From positions 449 through 64,448 of the forward strand of contig NTMA01000105.1 in NCBI GenBank assembly GCA_002917075.1: a DNA stretch of 64,000 nt. The letters are read 5' to 3'. Numbering within the stretch: position 1 is the stretch's first letter; every line of letters begins with the position of its first letter. The notes under the pieces are model-generated. The model made no database searches and was not told the origin of the DNA. It was given only the letters and a program-made list of their open reading frames with translations. The position numbers and the translations under genes are program-made. This stretch comes from Hawksworthiomyces lignivorus (lineage: Eukaryota; Ascomycota; Sordariomycetes; Ophiostomatales; Ophiostomataceae). Shown one piece after another: positions 1 through 10,707 of the stretch.

Positions 1-3000
1 GGGAGGAGGAGGGAGGGAGGAGCCAGAAGCAAGTGAGTGGATCAGCTAATAGCGGGACTATCGTAGACATCGCGAATCACAGCGACCGGAGTTGCTGCCT
101 CCCAGTTCATATAGAATAACCGAAGCAGAAGAAAAAAAAAAAAAAGAGGCCGGCGAATGAGGAAAGCCACCAAGAAACTCTCCGTACCCGTTATACGGAG
201 CATCTGTTAATGCAAACTGCTGACGGGGCACGCCAGACGCCGGCGCGAGTCGCAAGACATACTACGACGTATCTTTCTTGGATCTGCAGGTGAGGATGCG
301 GTGAGGTCTCGCAGGATATCATCTTTCCGCTATGATGCGAGGACCCCCCTGTTTGTCCATTTTTTTTTTCTTCTGTTCATCCAAGAAGGATTTGCTCCTT
401 CGACCTGGTATGGAGGTGAATATTTTAGCTGCATAACTAGGGTGCCGCTGCCCTCTTTTGTCTGAGGGTTCATGATTTCTTTGTTCCCTTGTTCTTCAGC
501 GTCTGCCGTAGGCGTCCGTTGAGAATATCTTGCTTTTTTCTGTTCTTGTATATATTCTCCGTTGGAGACCGAAATATATTAAAGCCATTAAAAAGTCCCA
601 GAGCTAAATGTAACCGCGGGGCGCTGCCGGGATTGCTGAAAGAGGCAGGCCGCCCTATTTTTTCTTGGGACGCTGAAATTAATTAGCACAAGCGAAGTCG
701 TTTTCGCCGCAAAAGAGCCATTGCACCTACTGGCTGGTACTCGTACTGCTCGTCAAGCCCAGAGCGCAATCCCTTGTGGGCTTCACCCCTCTCTTTTCTC
801 TCCCCTGAATGGCTGGTATTCCTCCCATGTGTACGAGATGCCAGAGAGGGTGTGAAGAAAGTTGACGTGTCTGTGATGGGCTTGTTTGGTGCCGGATGTG
901 CTGCGTTCGTCCATCTGTCACGACCCAAGGATTCGGAATGGGTCTTCCTCCATTTCGGCACTCTCTCCGTTATTTTAATCCTTTTTCTCAACTCACACCC
1001 CCCAAATCTCCTCTGACCCGCGCTTTTTTTTCTTCTTTTTCTTTTCTTTTTTTTTTTGGTATTGGGATTCCTATCCGCATAACATGGGCTTACTCAACTT
1101 GCTGCATGGTGAATCTTTTTCTTGCAATCTCTGCTCATTGTGCATTCTAATACCAACAGAAGCGTTGGGCTGGCATTGGCAAGGCAGCGATGCGATAAAC
1201 ACCATCCAACCACCATGACGTGAGGAAGGGCAGGCTACGATAGTGCGCTATATGTCCCTCTCTCCTTTGGGGAGGAGAGAGCAGCTTGGTGTGCTTCGAT
1301 GCCCTCAATGGCGAAAGGGAAGACGGGCCAGCAAAAGCCCTCCCAGCGCTAGTCGTGAGAAACCCTCCCCCTCCTTCACCCGAAAGGTAAAAGCGTACTC
1401 CGTATGGAGTACGGAGTACATGGCTGGTTCAGGCAATCCCTCTTTTTCGATAGTGCCAGTCAGTTGGTAAAGATTCTGCACTTTTTCAGTCTCCAGCCAG
1501 ATAGTTGCAGGGGGGGGGGGGCTGTCCCCTTGCTTGACGTCAATGGAAAAACCGTTGCCAGGTGTGGATCGTTTCGTACGAGAGGGCAATTCGCACGAAC
1601 CCAAAAGCCTACGTTGCACGGCGAAGGTGCCGTGAAAGATGGGGGACCCGTCGCTCTCCACTGATCACACGCAACTCGGGAGCAATTAGCCTGGCTCGCC
1701 AGGTGGCCATCGGACATAGTGAAGACGCATACGAGTATCTGCTCGTAGTAAGCTCTTTTTGCCACCACCATTGTGGATGGAGCTCTTGAGCTCTTTTGTT
1801 TCCAATTAATGTCCCGTATCCGAGCAATACCTCTCTGTGTTCTTCCGCTGCTCCGTAGCCGAAATGAAGAATAGAAAATTACGAGCCAAGGCGAAGAGAG
1901 GTGCTCTGTCGAGTTAGTATTCGCAGCGCAATGATAGAATAGAGCTTTTTTGTGGGAGCAGCCACCTCGGCGCTTGCTCTCGGTGCTTGCTCTCCTGATG
2001 ATGTACGAGCTTGCTAGCAAAGCGGAATTTGGGACTGCGTGCAGAGACGGGGTTTGACTTGCCGCTCGTAAGCAGCGCGACAATGCTACATACTTTGTGG
2101 GCGGCGCCTTGTGTTTCGCTGAACAGAACATGATTCTGTCGGTGAGCATTTCCTAAACGGAACAGGTCCTCTGGCGTGAAAAATTGTGATTTGTGATAGG
2201 CAGTGCAGGGCACACCTTGACCAATGGAACACCTCCACTACCTTGGGCTACATTGCTGCATGGCAGGCTGCACCTCTGGCTGGCTATCTAGCTGCATGGC
2301 ATATCGTCTCGCACGCCGAAACAGAAGCAAGCGAGAGAGCGCAATATTCTGGAGAGGTAGCGAACTGTGCCTCTAGTGGACAAGCCCAAGGGAAAAAAAC
2401 GTTCAGGCAGTATTGCGCGGTGAGGGAACAGCGCGTTTCTGCTAGGCGGCATTGCCTGTTTTCTTGGGGGCCGTTCTTCGAATGCTACGCCGCGTATCTG
2501 GGATTTTGAAACAGAGGCGGTGACGTAAAATACCCTGATTGTGACTGCAACTCATGCCTTATGTCCGCCATTGACATGCTCGGATGGACCAGCTGGCAAG
2601 CGAGCAGCGCGACGACGTCTGGGACAATTTAACAAGCTTGCTGGAGCACCCGATAACAGAGATGCCAAGACGACATGGTCGACTCTTGTCACCGCATTGG
2701 GAGCCGCCAACAGCCATGGAGCAGCGCACACGCATACGATGGCTGCATGACCTCTCCCAGACAAGAAACATGGATCATATAAATAGAAAAATGGAAGCCC
2801 CAGAAGAGGAAGAGGCTCCTCCGCTTTCAACGGGTGGGAAAACTTTTTCTGCGCCTAGAACATGCAATGCGAACCCGCCCCTTGGTGCATGCCTACCAAT
2901 ATTGATGCGCCTGTCTGCTGCTCTCTCGATAGTTCCCAGGCGGCGTAGTTCTCCCCAGCCGTGCCCGGCGCCTCTCCAACGTGCATTCGACAAGTGCCGG

Positions 3001-3658
3001 CATGCGGCCGCAGACTATTTTATTGGGACTTTGCCTGTCAGGCAGCAGAGGCGCGCGCCGTGTCCATCTCGGAGAGCTCCTGAGAGAAGCATGCCCTCGA
3101 GCAGGAGCACAAGAAAGAAGAGGTGCAATGCCTTCCTGTGGACATGAACCACGTGTCCGAGCATGCGGTGACAGAGCTGACATCAGTCTTTTGGAGTACT
3201 TCTTTTCCACGTGTCCTCTGAGCGTACTCGTAACTACGACGTATGGGCCGATACACCGCTCTCACTCTTTTCAGATGATCACTCTCTTTTGAGAACGTCT
3301 GCCTTGACCAATCCCATCAGTGTCTTTGGCCAACTTGACTCCAACGCAGAAAAATCATCATTGAAAAAACTGTATTCCTATTGTAACAAATATGTCTTCT
3401 GGAAAGCTACACTATGTAGAACTTTGTCGACCAAGCAAGGACAACCGGTCAATCTAAGCGTATAAACTGCAAAGAGCCTAGTTTTGTCTCTTGTGTTTTT
3501 TTTTCTTCTTCTGTCTCATCAACAGGGAAAGGGCCAATCCGAGAACAATTTGATCGGGCCCCAGACGCCACGTCCTCCAGAGCATGTGCTAGGGTGACGC
3601 GAAAGCATCGATTCTCCCTCCTCCGCTCCCCGTCTCAAAAAAAAACGCGACCAGCCCC
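1..3658. other. Gene-free left flank
   Basis: No gene could be supported here on either strand. Open frames are short or show no recognisable domain, no conserved motif and no consistent intron structure. The region has homopolymer runs (poly-A near 131-145, poly-T near 1045, a G-run near 1510) and the 10-bp inverted repeat at 1395-1419 described separately. The right-hand end (about 3480-3658) should contain the 3' UTR of the SDH4 gene, which ends at 3659 on the minus strand. The longest frame is at 1460-2149 on the minus strand; it is rich in Arg, Ser and Cys and looks like chance. A non-coding RNA or an exon of a gene lying to the left cannot be excluded. Confidence 0.6.
1395..1419. repeat. 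10-bp perfect inverted repeat (TACGGAGTA word, two copies)
   Basis: The arms GTACTCCGTA (1395-1404) and TACGGAGTAC (1410-1419) are perfect reverse complements around a 5-nt spacer. The same 9-mer recurs at several other intergenic sites in the window, so this is the densest local instance of a dispersed word. Confidence 0.8.
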
Positions 3659-4386
3659 TCATGCCTTCCACAGCTTGCTGATCAGCTCGGTGACACCAAC
3701 GTCGTTCGTCTCAAACTCGTAAAGGCCCAGGCCGACGAGGGCCGTGACCGCGTTCAGGCCCCAGGTGAACAGCTTGCGCATGCCGGGGTACCGCTTCTTG
3801 GGGATGTAGTCGGTGACGAGGACCTGGAAGCCGAGGTGCGAGTGGACGAGCAGGAAGGCGCACAGGATGGCATCCATGGTCGGGTTGAGGGAACCGGCAG
3901 CAAAGGGAGCGGCGGTCAGAGGCACCAGGCCGACGGCGACCAGGCGCTCAAACGACCAGTGGTAGGAGCCGTGGCTCGGGTTGGCGGCGGGGATCGGGGC
4001 GGCATCGTTCACTGAGGATGCGAGTTAGCTCATTGGCTATTCCAGTGTATATAGAGCGACAAAACGCGGTATGCTTCTGCGTGCTTACCAGTGCCCTGAA
4101 CAACCTCTATAGAGGAAAACAAGAATCGTTAGCTATAATTTCCTAATGCATCGGCCCACATATGCGCAAACTCAAAGACAATGTAGCTGGCGGCAGCCAG
4201 GGAGGACGGAATGGACGACATACGCGGGCCCGGAGGCAGGAGGTTCCGTCTGCTCGAGGCGTGGAAAGCAGCTATTTTGGGAATGTTGTGGGCGAGCTGC
4301 TGCTTGAAGACGGGGCTGGCCCTGGCCGAGATGCGGGACGCGGCGGCCGCCTGCCGGAGCAGGGATGAGCGCGCAATTGAAGCCAT
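3659..4386 (-). CDS. SDH4: Succinate dehydrogenase membrane anchor subunit (CybS), mitochondrial
   Basis: Membrane anchor of respiratory complex II, which passes electrons from succinate to ubiquinone in the inner mitochondrial membrane. The exons are 4224-4386, 4089-4106 and 3659-4011 (minus strand), giving 177 residues. Residues from MASIARSS onward form a basic, Ala/Ser/Arg-rich mitochondrial presequence. The middle exon is only 18 nt; joining GTATGT...CTATAG and GTAAGC...CTCAG restores LPPGPQVVQGTVNDAAPIP, the family-typical junction. Three hydrophobic helices follow. The second contains HSHLGF, whose His is the family's haem ligand region, and then TDY, whose Tyr lies at the quinone site. 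The start was chosen because it opens the presequence; upstream in-frame Met codons to 4653 lack such character. The gene diverges from the mitochondrial TyrRS gene. Confidence 0.95.
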
Positions 4387-4980
4387 TGTCAATAGCGGGA
4401 AAAGAGAGGAGAGAGCGGCTCGATTGCCAGATGTCGTCAATTGGCTAGCAGGAGGTGGACGAGTGTGCAAATCACAGAGGGATACGTCCAGAAAAAACCT
4501 GTCGTGTGCTGAACGATGACGATGAATTGGAGGAAGGGAAGAAGCCGGGAGCCGAAAGCCCCAGTCAGGCATTTGACCCGAGGATGAGATGAGAATTCGC
4601 ACATGCTTGATTGGCCAGAGGGGGAGGAAGGTCTCATCCAGATGGAGCCGCAAAATCCATTATCCGATGACATGTGCCAACTTGAATTATGTAATTCATT
4701 CCAGCCAATGAGACACCGTCTCGGACGACTACATAGAAATATACTAAGAGACCCACTAAAAAAAAGTCGAAGCTTTTGATGAGCTCACAAGACAAACAGA
4801 CGACAAGATAGTACTACAAGATCCGGAAGAAGTTGGACAGCAGTTCCAATTCGGTGTCCAGAGTTGAGAAGAATGTGCTTGTATACTTGCCAAGTATAAA
4901 GTATACTTCCAAGTATAAAGTATACTTGCCAAGTATAAAAGCACATTTTTAGTCGCTCTAGGGAGTTCGAGACGTCCAAT
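4387..4980. promoter_or_regulatory. Divergent SDH4 / mitochondrial TyrRS promoter
   Basis: This 594-bp spacer lies between two start codons pointing away from each other, and both genes serve mitochondria. CCAAT boxes are visible at 4705-4709 (plus) and, as ATTGG, at 4610-4614. Such boxes are bound by the HAP complex, which controls respiratory genes in fungi; a role here is inference. The half nearest the TyrRS gene holds the 76-bp palindromic repeat, which contains three TATAAA-like strings. Confidence 0.6.
4873..4948. repeat. Three palindromic 20-bp units inside a 76-bp near-palindrome
   Basis: The unit GTATACTTGCCAAGTATAAA is repeated three times head to tail (about 4882-4901, 4902-4920 with one base missing, 4921-4940). 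Each unit contains the palindrome TATACTTG-C-CAAGTATA. The block is closed by AATGTGCT (4873-4880) and its reverse complement AGCACATT (4941-4948), so the whole 76 bp is nearly its own reverse complement. It ends 32 bp before the TyrRS ATG. Confidence 0.9.
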
Positions 4981-7029
4981 ATGTCTCTACCTGTCTTCAG
5001 CCGGGGGTGGCCTCCGCCAGGCGCCCAGATCTGCCGAAGATGTGCGCAACAGCTCTCTCTGCTTCCACGGCGGCGACACATGACAGGCAAGGCATTTGCA
5101 AAATATGGCCCCAAATACCAGGCAAAGATCGACAATGCGAATGATGAGTGGAAGGAGCGTGCCCTTCTGATCGAGAGCGGCCAGGCAAAGAACATGTGGG
5201 ACATCTTCGAAGAGCGAGGCTATGTGAAAGATGTTGCGGGGTGAGATTTCATATTTATTTTCATTTTCCCCATTTTTAATTTCAGGAACAACTAGCTGAC
5301 ATGGTGTCTGCCGTGCTCCAGCAACCGGGACGACATCCGCACCCTCCTGAAAGAGAAGCGCATCGGGGCGTACGTGGGCATCGACCCCACGGCGCCGTCG
5401 CTGCACGTGGGCCACCTGCTGCCGCTGATGCCGCTGTACTGGATGTACATGCACGGGTTCCGCGCGGTGACGCTGATCGGCGGGGCCACGGGCAAGATTG
5501 GCGACCCGACGGACCGGCTCAAGAGCCGCGAGGAGATGAAGAACGCCGTGGTGGCCATGAACATGGTCAAGATCCACTACCAGCTGAAGAAGCTGTGGAG
5601 CAACGTGGACGCGCAGGCGCGGCGCTTCGGCTACGAGCGCACGTGGGCGTGGCGGCGGGCGGTGCTGCAGAACGGCCACTGGTGGAACAAGCTGCCGATG
5701 CTCGAGGTGCTGCAGCGCCTGGGCGCAGGCCTGCGCATCGGGCCCATGCTGTCGCGCGACTCGGTGCGGCGCAAGCTGACGCAGGGCGACGGCATGTCGT
5801 TTGCCGAGTTCAGCTACCCGCTGATGCAGGCCTGGGACTGGTGGCACATGTACCGCAGCCAGGGCGTGCAGATGCAGATCGGCGGCTCCGACCAGTACGG
5901 CAACATCGTCACGGGCGTCGACGCCTTCAAGATCATTCGCGAGTCCGAGCCCAACCCGCCCCAGAAGCTGCCGTCCGGCCTGCTGCACGACCCCGTCGGC
6001 TTCACCGTGCCGCTGCTGACCGACAGCTCCGGCGCCAAGTTTGGCAAGAGCGCCGGCAACGCCCTCTGGCTCGACCGCTTCCAGACCCCGACCTTTGACC
6101 TCTACGGCTACTTTGTGCGCCGCCCCGACGCCGACGTCGAGCGCCTGCTGCGCCTCTTCACCTTCTTGCCGCTCGAGCAGATCCAGGCCCTCATGGCCGA
6201 GCACGCCGCCGACCCGGCCAAGCGCGTCGCCCAGCACGCCCTGGCCTACGAGGTCGTCACCCTGGTGCACGGCATGGACGAGGCCGCCGCCGCCCGCGAC
6301 CTCCACCGCTCCATGTACGGCAAGGCCAAGAGCGCCGCCAGCGCTGCCGAGGGAGAGGGTGCGAATGCGGCCACGGAGGCGGATGCAGATGCAGAGGAGA
6401 CGGGCTCCGCGGACGGCGAGGCGAAGCACCCGACCACGCTGAACAACGCGCCGCGGGTCGACGTGCAGCTGCCCGAGTCGCTGTTCAAGGCCGGCAAGGT
6501 GGCGCGCATCCTGTACGCGGCGGGCATGGTCAAGAGCGTGTCCGAGGGCAACCGCGTGGCGGTGCAAAAGGGCGCGTACGTGGGCGCGTCGCCGGGCCAG
6601 ACCGCCCATCGCAACAAGGGCATGTCGCTGTCGCAGCTCGACTACACGCCCGTGCACCTGTGGTACCCGGAGGACACCAAGAACTTTATCATCGGCGACA
6701 AGTACATGGTGCTGCGCAAGGGCCAGCACAACGTGCGCGTCATCGAGATTGTCAGCGACGAGGAGTGGGAGGCGTCCGGCCGCACGTACCCGGGCCAGCC
6801 CTTCACAGGCAAGGTGCGCCAGCTGCGCGAGCAGCTCAAGTCGCTCAAGGAGGGGCTAGACGAAGGTAAAGCCCCGAGCGACGAGGCCGTCGCCGCCGCC
6901 AAGGCCGCCGCAGAGGCGGACCTCGAGGGCAAGCTGGTGTTCCCGGACGAGAAGACACCGCAGGTGCGCAGCCTCGAGGAGGACATCAAGCGCCAGTTGG
7001 AGCAGCGGAATGAGAAGGCAGGCGAATAG
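4981..7029 (+). CDS. MSY1: Mitochondrial tyrosyl-tRNA synthetase (CYT-18/MSY1 type)
   Basis: Class I aminoacyl-tRNA synthetase that charges mitochondrial tRNA-Tyr. Exons 4981-5240 and 5322-7029 (intron GTGAGA...CTCCAG, 81 nt) give 655 residues. The HIGH-type motif is visible as SLHVGHL early in exon 2, preceded by AYVGIDPTAPS. GGATGKIGDPTDR and QIGGSDQYGNI are typical of bacterial-type TyrRS, and the KMSKS loop is KFGKS. The long linker, rich in Ala, Glu and Asp (about genomic 6330-6430), precedes an S4-like C-terminal domain. The presequence contains RRCAQQLSLLPRRRH. Length is close to Neurospora CYT-18, which in Pezizomycotina also helps splice group I introns; that second role is inferred only from family membership. 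Confidence 0.96.
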
Positions 7030-7279
7030 ATGCAGCTAGCGGGGCCTACTTTTTCCAAAAAATGATGATTGAGACGCGAGACGAAGCATGTGACACTGTC
7101 ATATTTGTACAAAATTCAAAAAGCCGCTGTAATATAACTCCCCACAATGTAGATGATATCCAAAAATAAAGTATACAAGACGATTATACCAAATTCGCAG
7201 CCCCCCCATTTGCTCCTACAACACATTATTCTTTTCCCTAGCCTAGAAGGGGACAAATCGCATTCCAAAAATTACGCTC
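7030..7279. other. Convergent TyrRS / NPR2 3' spacer
   Basis: This 250-bp A/T-rich spacer lies between two stop codons facing each other. It must hold both 3' UTRs, so overlapping antisense 3' ends are possible. No other gene is visible. Confidence 0.6.
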
Positions 7280-9841
7280 TTACCGGTACAGGATCTTGAG
7301 GTCGCCCGAGGGCAGCGGCATGCGCTTCAGCCGCTCGATCAGCTCCACCTCGGTGAGGTTCTGCTCTGTGATGATCTGGTCAAAATGGTGGTTGCCGTCG
7401 GTGTACTTTTGCAGCGGGTCGCCGCCGCTGCGGCGCTTGGCGCTCCCGCTCCCCTTGCCGCCACCGTCGTTGTCGTCTTCGGCGGCCTGGTGGTCGGCGT
7501 TGGCCGTCCGCAGCCGCTGCTGCTCCTCCTCCGCCGTCAGCGGGCGCGACTGGCCCGTGACCAGCGACGCCAGGTACTGCTTGGACACGACATACTTGTG
7601 CACGCGGTAGAGGCAGCCCTTGATGACGCCAAACTGCACGAGGCGGCGCACATCGACGTAGCGCAGCACGTCGAAGCCGGCGTCGGCGTGGCCCTTGAGC
7701 CACTCGGTCACGGTGCGCCCCACGCAGAAGCTGGTCATCAGTCGGATCAGGTCGTAGTTGCTGACCCGCAGCGGATGGCGCACGTGGCCGCTGCTGCCGC
7801 CGCCGCGGCGGTGCCCCCGGCGATGGCGGCGGCTGCGGTGGTGCTTCGCCTTGTCGTCGTCGTCTTCGTCTTCGTCATCGTCGTCGTCCTCCGAGTTGTC
7901 ATCGGAATTGCCATTTTCAGAATGATGGGGATCCCGGACTATCCGGACGCCCTTGCCCTTGTGATCTGTTTTGTGGGCGCTTATCTTCCGGCCGCTAGTG
8001 GACGTGTCGTCCTCGTCCTCATCCTCGTCTTCGTCTTCCTCCTTGGCTGCTTTCTTCTTGAGGCCGTCACTGTCGTCCTCCCCCTCCTCTTCATCTTCGA
8101 GCTCCTCTCGGCCGAGACACACGTACCGCGCGCACTCGTCGACAATGCCATCGACGTTGGCGACAAAGTCGTGGATGCCCGGCCGGGGCGCGTAGCAGGA
8201 GCCGAAGAAGAAGATGTCAAGCAGCAGGATCGTGTCGTAGTACAGCAGGTGGCGCAGGGCGGCGCGGCACAGCTCAAGCGAGACGTCGGCCTCGAAGGCG
8301 ATGCGGCGCACGTCGGACACGCCGTCCATATGCGCAATGACGCGCTGCAGCGTCAGGTCCCAGGTCGGGTCGACGGCGTCGGCAAGGCGCATCTTGGGCA
8401 CGGGAACATGCCAACCCTCGACGATGGGCGGGTTGGGATGCTGCGGGAAGAGCTTCATATTGATAATATTGGCGTCATCTGCTCGGCGGCGTAGCAGGTG
8501 AGAAAACGGAAGCCTTGTCAGCCAAGCAACGCAGAGATAATAAAAAAAAGGGGCTGGGGGGACCAAAGAGAGAAGAAGGGAAGTCTCACCAACTGGAATC
8601 ATGCACTCGCCATACAGGTTCAGGTCTTCCTTAATGATCTCTAGGAGTGTCTGGATCGACCTGCGGTAGTAAGGGCCATGCCCGCTGTAATCGTTCATGG
8701 CTGTCGCGCTGGTCGTCGTCGGATTGGCCGCGTTGGCTGCTGCCGGCTGCCGGTTGTGCGGCGGCGGCGGCGAATGCCCCGCGGTGAGGCGGCGGCGGTC
8801 CAAGAAACCGTCGATGCTGCTGATGGCCAGGCTGTTGCCCATGGCGCCGGCCATGGCGTGATAGCTGGGGTGCTGCTGTTCGCCTGCAGCACCAAGACCG
8901 GGAGCCGCTTCCGGCTTTGGGGCCGGGCTGGCGGGAACGGCGCTCGTGTTGGTGCCGTTGCTGGTCACAACAGTCGGTGCGCCGCTGCTGCCCAGACCAG
9001 CACGGCCGCTGAGACATGCACCTATTCCTCCTCCTCCTCCTCCTATGCCACCACCTCCTCCTGCTCCTCCCCCTCCCTCTGGGCCGCCGCTAGCCGGCTC
9101 CCCCGGCGCCCGGCCGCGCTGCTGCTGCTGCTGCTGGCGCTGCTGCTCCTCGCGGCTGAGAAACGCGTTCTGGCGCTCCATCTCGGCAAACGTGGAGGCA
9201 AGGCGGCGCACGACGCGCTCGTAGGGCCCCTGCTCGTCGTCGGCGTCGACGACGAGGCCAAAGTTGAAGATGAACTCGTTACGCTCGTACTTTGGGTCGC
9301 GCACGGCCACGGGCAGGCCCAGCACGGCGAAGCGGCCGCTCGGGTCGCGCGCCGCCAGGTAGCGGTTGAAAAACGCCGGCCGCGGGATCACGTAGTCCTG
9401 CATCACGTCAAAATCCAGCAGCGTCTTGCCGCGCGGCACCGCCGTCACCCGGCCCGACGCCGCCTGCCCCCCGCCGTGCAGCGGCTGCGCCGGCAGCGGC
9501 GGCAGCGTGCCCGTGCTGCTGCCCGCGCCCGCCGTCGCGCCAGCTGAGCCGCCGCTGCCGTTGCCGTTGCCGTTGCCGCCGCCGCTGCCTTCTAAGCTCA
9601 CGCTGCCCAGGAGCGCCGAGGCGGCGGCCACGGCCGACGTGGCGAGCTCTTCGTCGTACTCGTCGCTCTCATCTGCCACGGCCGTGGGCACGATGCAGCC
9701 CGGCGGGCTCTGAGCGACGATCCTTATGCCTAGACAGGATGCTGATGAGCAGATGGTCTTTGCAAAAAAGTTTGCGAATCACAAGGATGCCTTACCCTCC
9801 TTTGGCAGAAACCGCGCGTAAAAGATGCCGTGGATGGGCAT
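7280..9841 (-). CDS. NPR2: Nitrogen permease regulator 2 (SEACIT/GATOR1 subunit)
   Basis: Npr2 works with Npr3 and Iml1 at the vacuole as a GAP complex that represses TORC1 when nitrogen is short. Exons 9796-9841, 8590-9729 and 7280-8478 (minus) give 794 residues. Exon 1 encodes MPIHGIFYARFLPKE; joining GTAAGG to a TAG acceptor gives KEGIRIVAQSPPGC, the longin-like start of the family. Further family signatures are FDVMQDYVIPRPAFFNRYL and EFIFNFG. The protein closes with MPLPSGDLKILYR, a typical Npr2 end. Low-complexity inserts are unusually long: Gly/Ser stretches, a Gln run, and acidic Asp/Glu tracts (genomic about 7850-8110). Intron 2 (8479-8589) is 111 nt and free of stops, so reading through it keeps the frame. 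Confidence 0.93.
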
Positions 9842-10707
9842 GTTTGATGCGGTTCAGCCTTTCTCTTATGTGTATGATGTTCCAAGCTTTCTACATTCAA
9901 CGGCGACAGTTGCTGTCAAGACACATGGTGAGAGCCTCCGCACCTCTTGCCTTGGACATCAATGAAAAAAATTTACCCGGTTTGTTCCTTTTTCACAGAG
10001 TCCTTCGAGCTGGTCCTGTTTTCCGGCGCATTGTGTAGGTGATGAGATCTGTTTAGTGGCAAGCTCTTCAGCTCAGCCGTGGACAAAAAAATCTGCCCCT
10101 CACCAAAGAGCTTACCTGAGCTGTAAAGCTTCATATGCCGCCATTGTGAACCATTGCCCAGCAGCTCAAACTCACATTTCTTGAAGCAATTAGAACACGA
10201 TTACTTACAGTGGAGGTTCCTGTTTATATTGGGATTGGTTCACAGCATTCACATCAATTAGGTGCATTTAATAGAACAGGCGACGATCAAAACTACTGTC
10301 AAGTTGCCAACTAGTTCGTAAACTGAGGCAGAATATTCCCATTCAAAGAGTCGAGTAAAGGCCACACTACCAATGCAATTATTTTGTACGAAAAATCCTC
10401 CTTGCTTGTGGCCGGTGTACTTCCAGCATACTTGGCCAAGGTGCCTTGATCACTTCTTGCGCTGCTCTTCTCGCCCTCTCATCACGGGCATCATCATCGT
10501 CATCGCCTTAGCTGTCATCTGTCATGTCCTGCAAATAAAAAAAAAGGTAGAGGAAGAGGAAGATCTGGTAAAAAGGAGCGAAGTCGCATCATAGTAGTAT
10601 ATGGAAACAAAGAGGCTTAAGACAACGACGACCACATTCTCCGATATATCCCCGACGGAGGGATAACATGTAGGCATGCGCACAAAAACAAAACAAAGAA
10701 AAAGACC
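9842..10707. promoter_or_regulatory. NPR2 promoter and DSK2 3' end
   Basis: Both flanking genes are on the minus strand, so this 866-bp spacer carries the 3' UTR of DSK2 (right side) and the promoter and 5' leader of NPR2 (left side). An ATTGG (CCAAT on the minus strand) lies at 10234-10238. No gene is supported; the frame at 10373-10594 on the plus strand has no recognisable domain. Confidence 0.5.

Noticed and set aside
1460..2149. 229-codon minus-strand frame in the left flank
   Set aside because: Mixed composition without motif, no supporting codon bias and a stop-rich neighbourhood; likely chance.
4987..6729. 580-codon minus-strand open frame opposite the mitochondrial TyrRS gene
   Set aside because: It is a mirror of a G/C-ending coding sequence, rich in Val, Leu, Arg, His and Ala, with no domain. 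The plus strand has clear TyrRS motifs.
7385..8494. 369-codon plus-strand frame opposite NPR2
   Set aside because: Hydrophobic Val/Ala-rich run is the complement of acidic Asp/Glu codons in NPR2; not a membrane protein.
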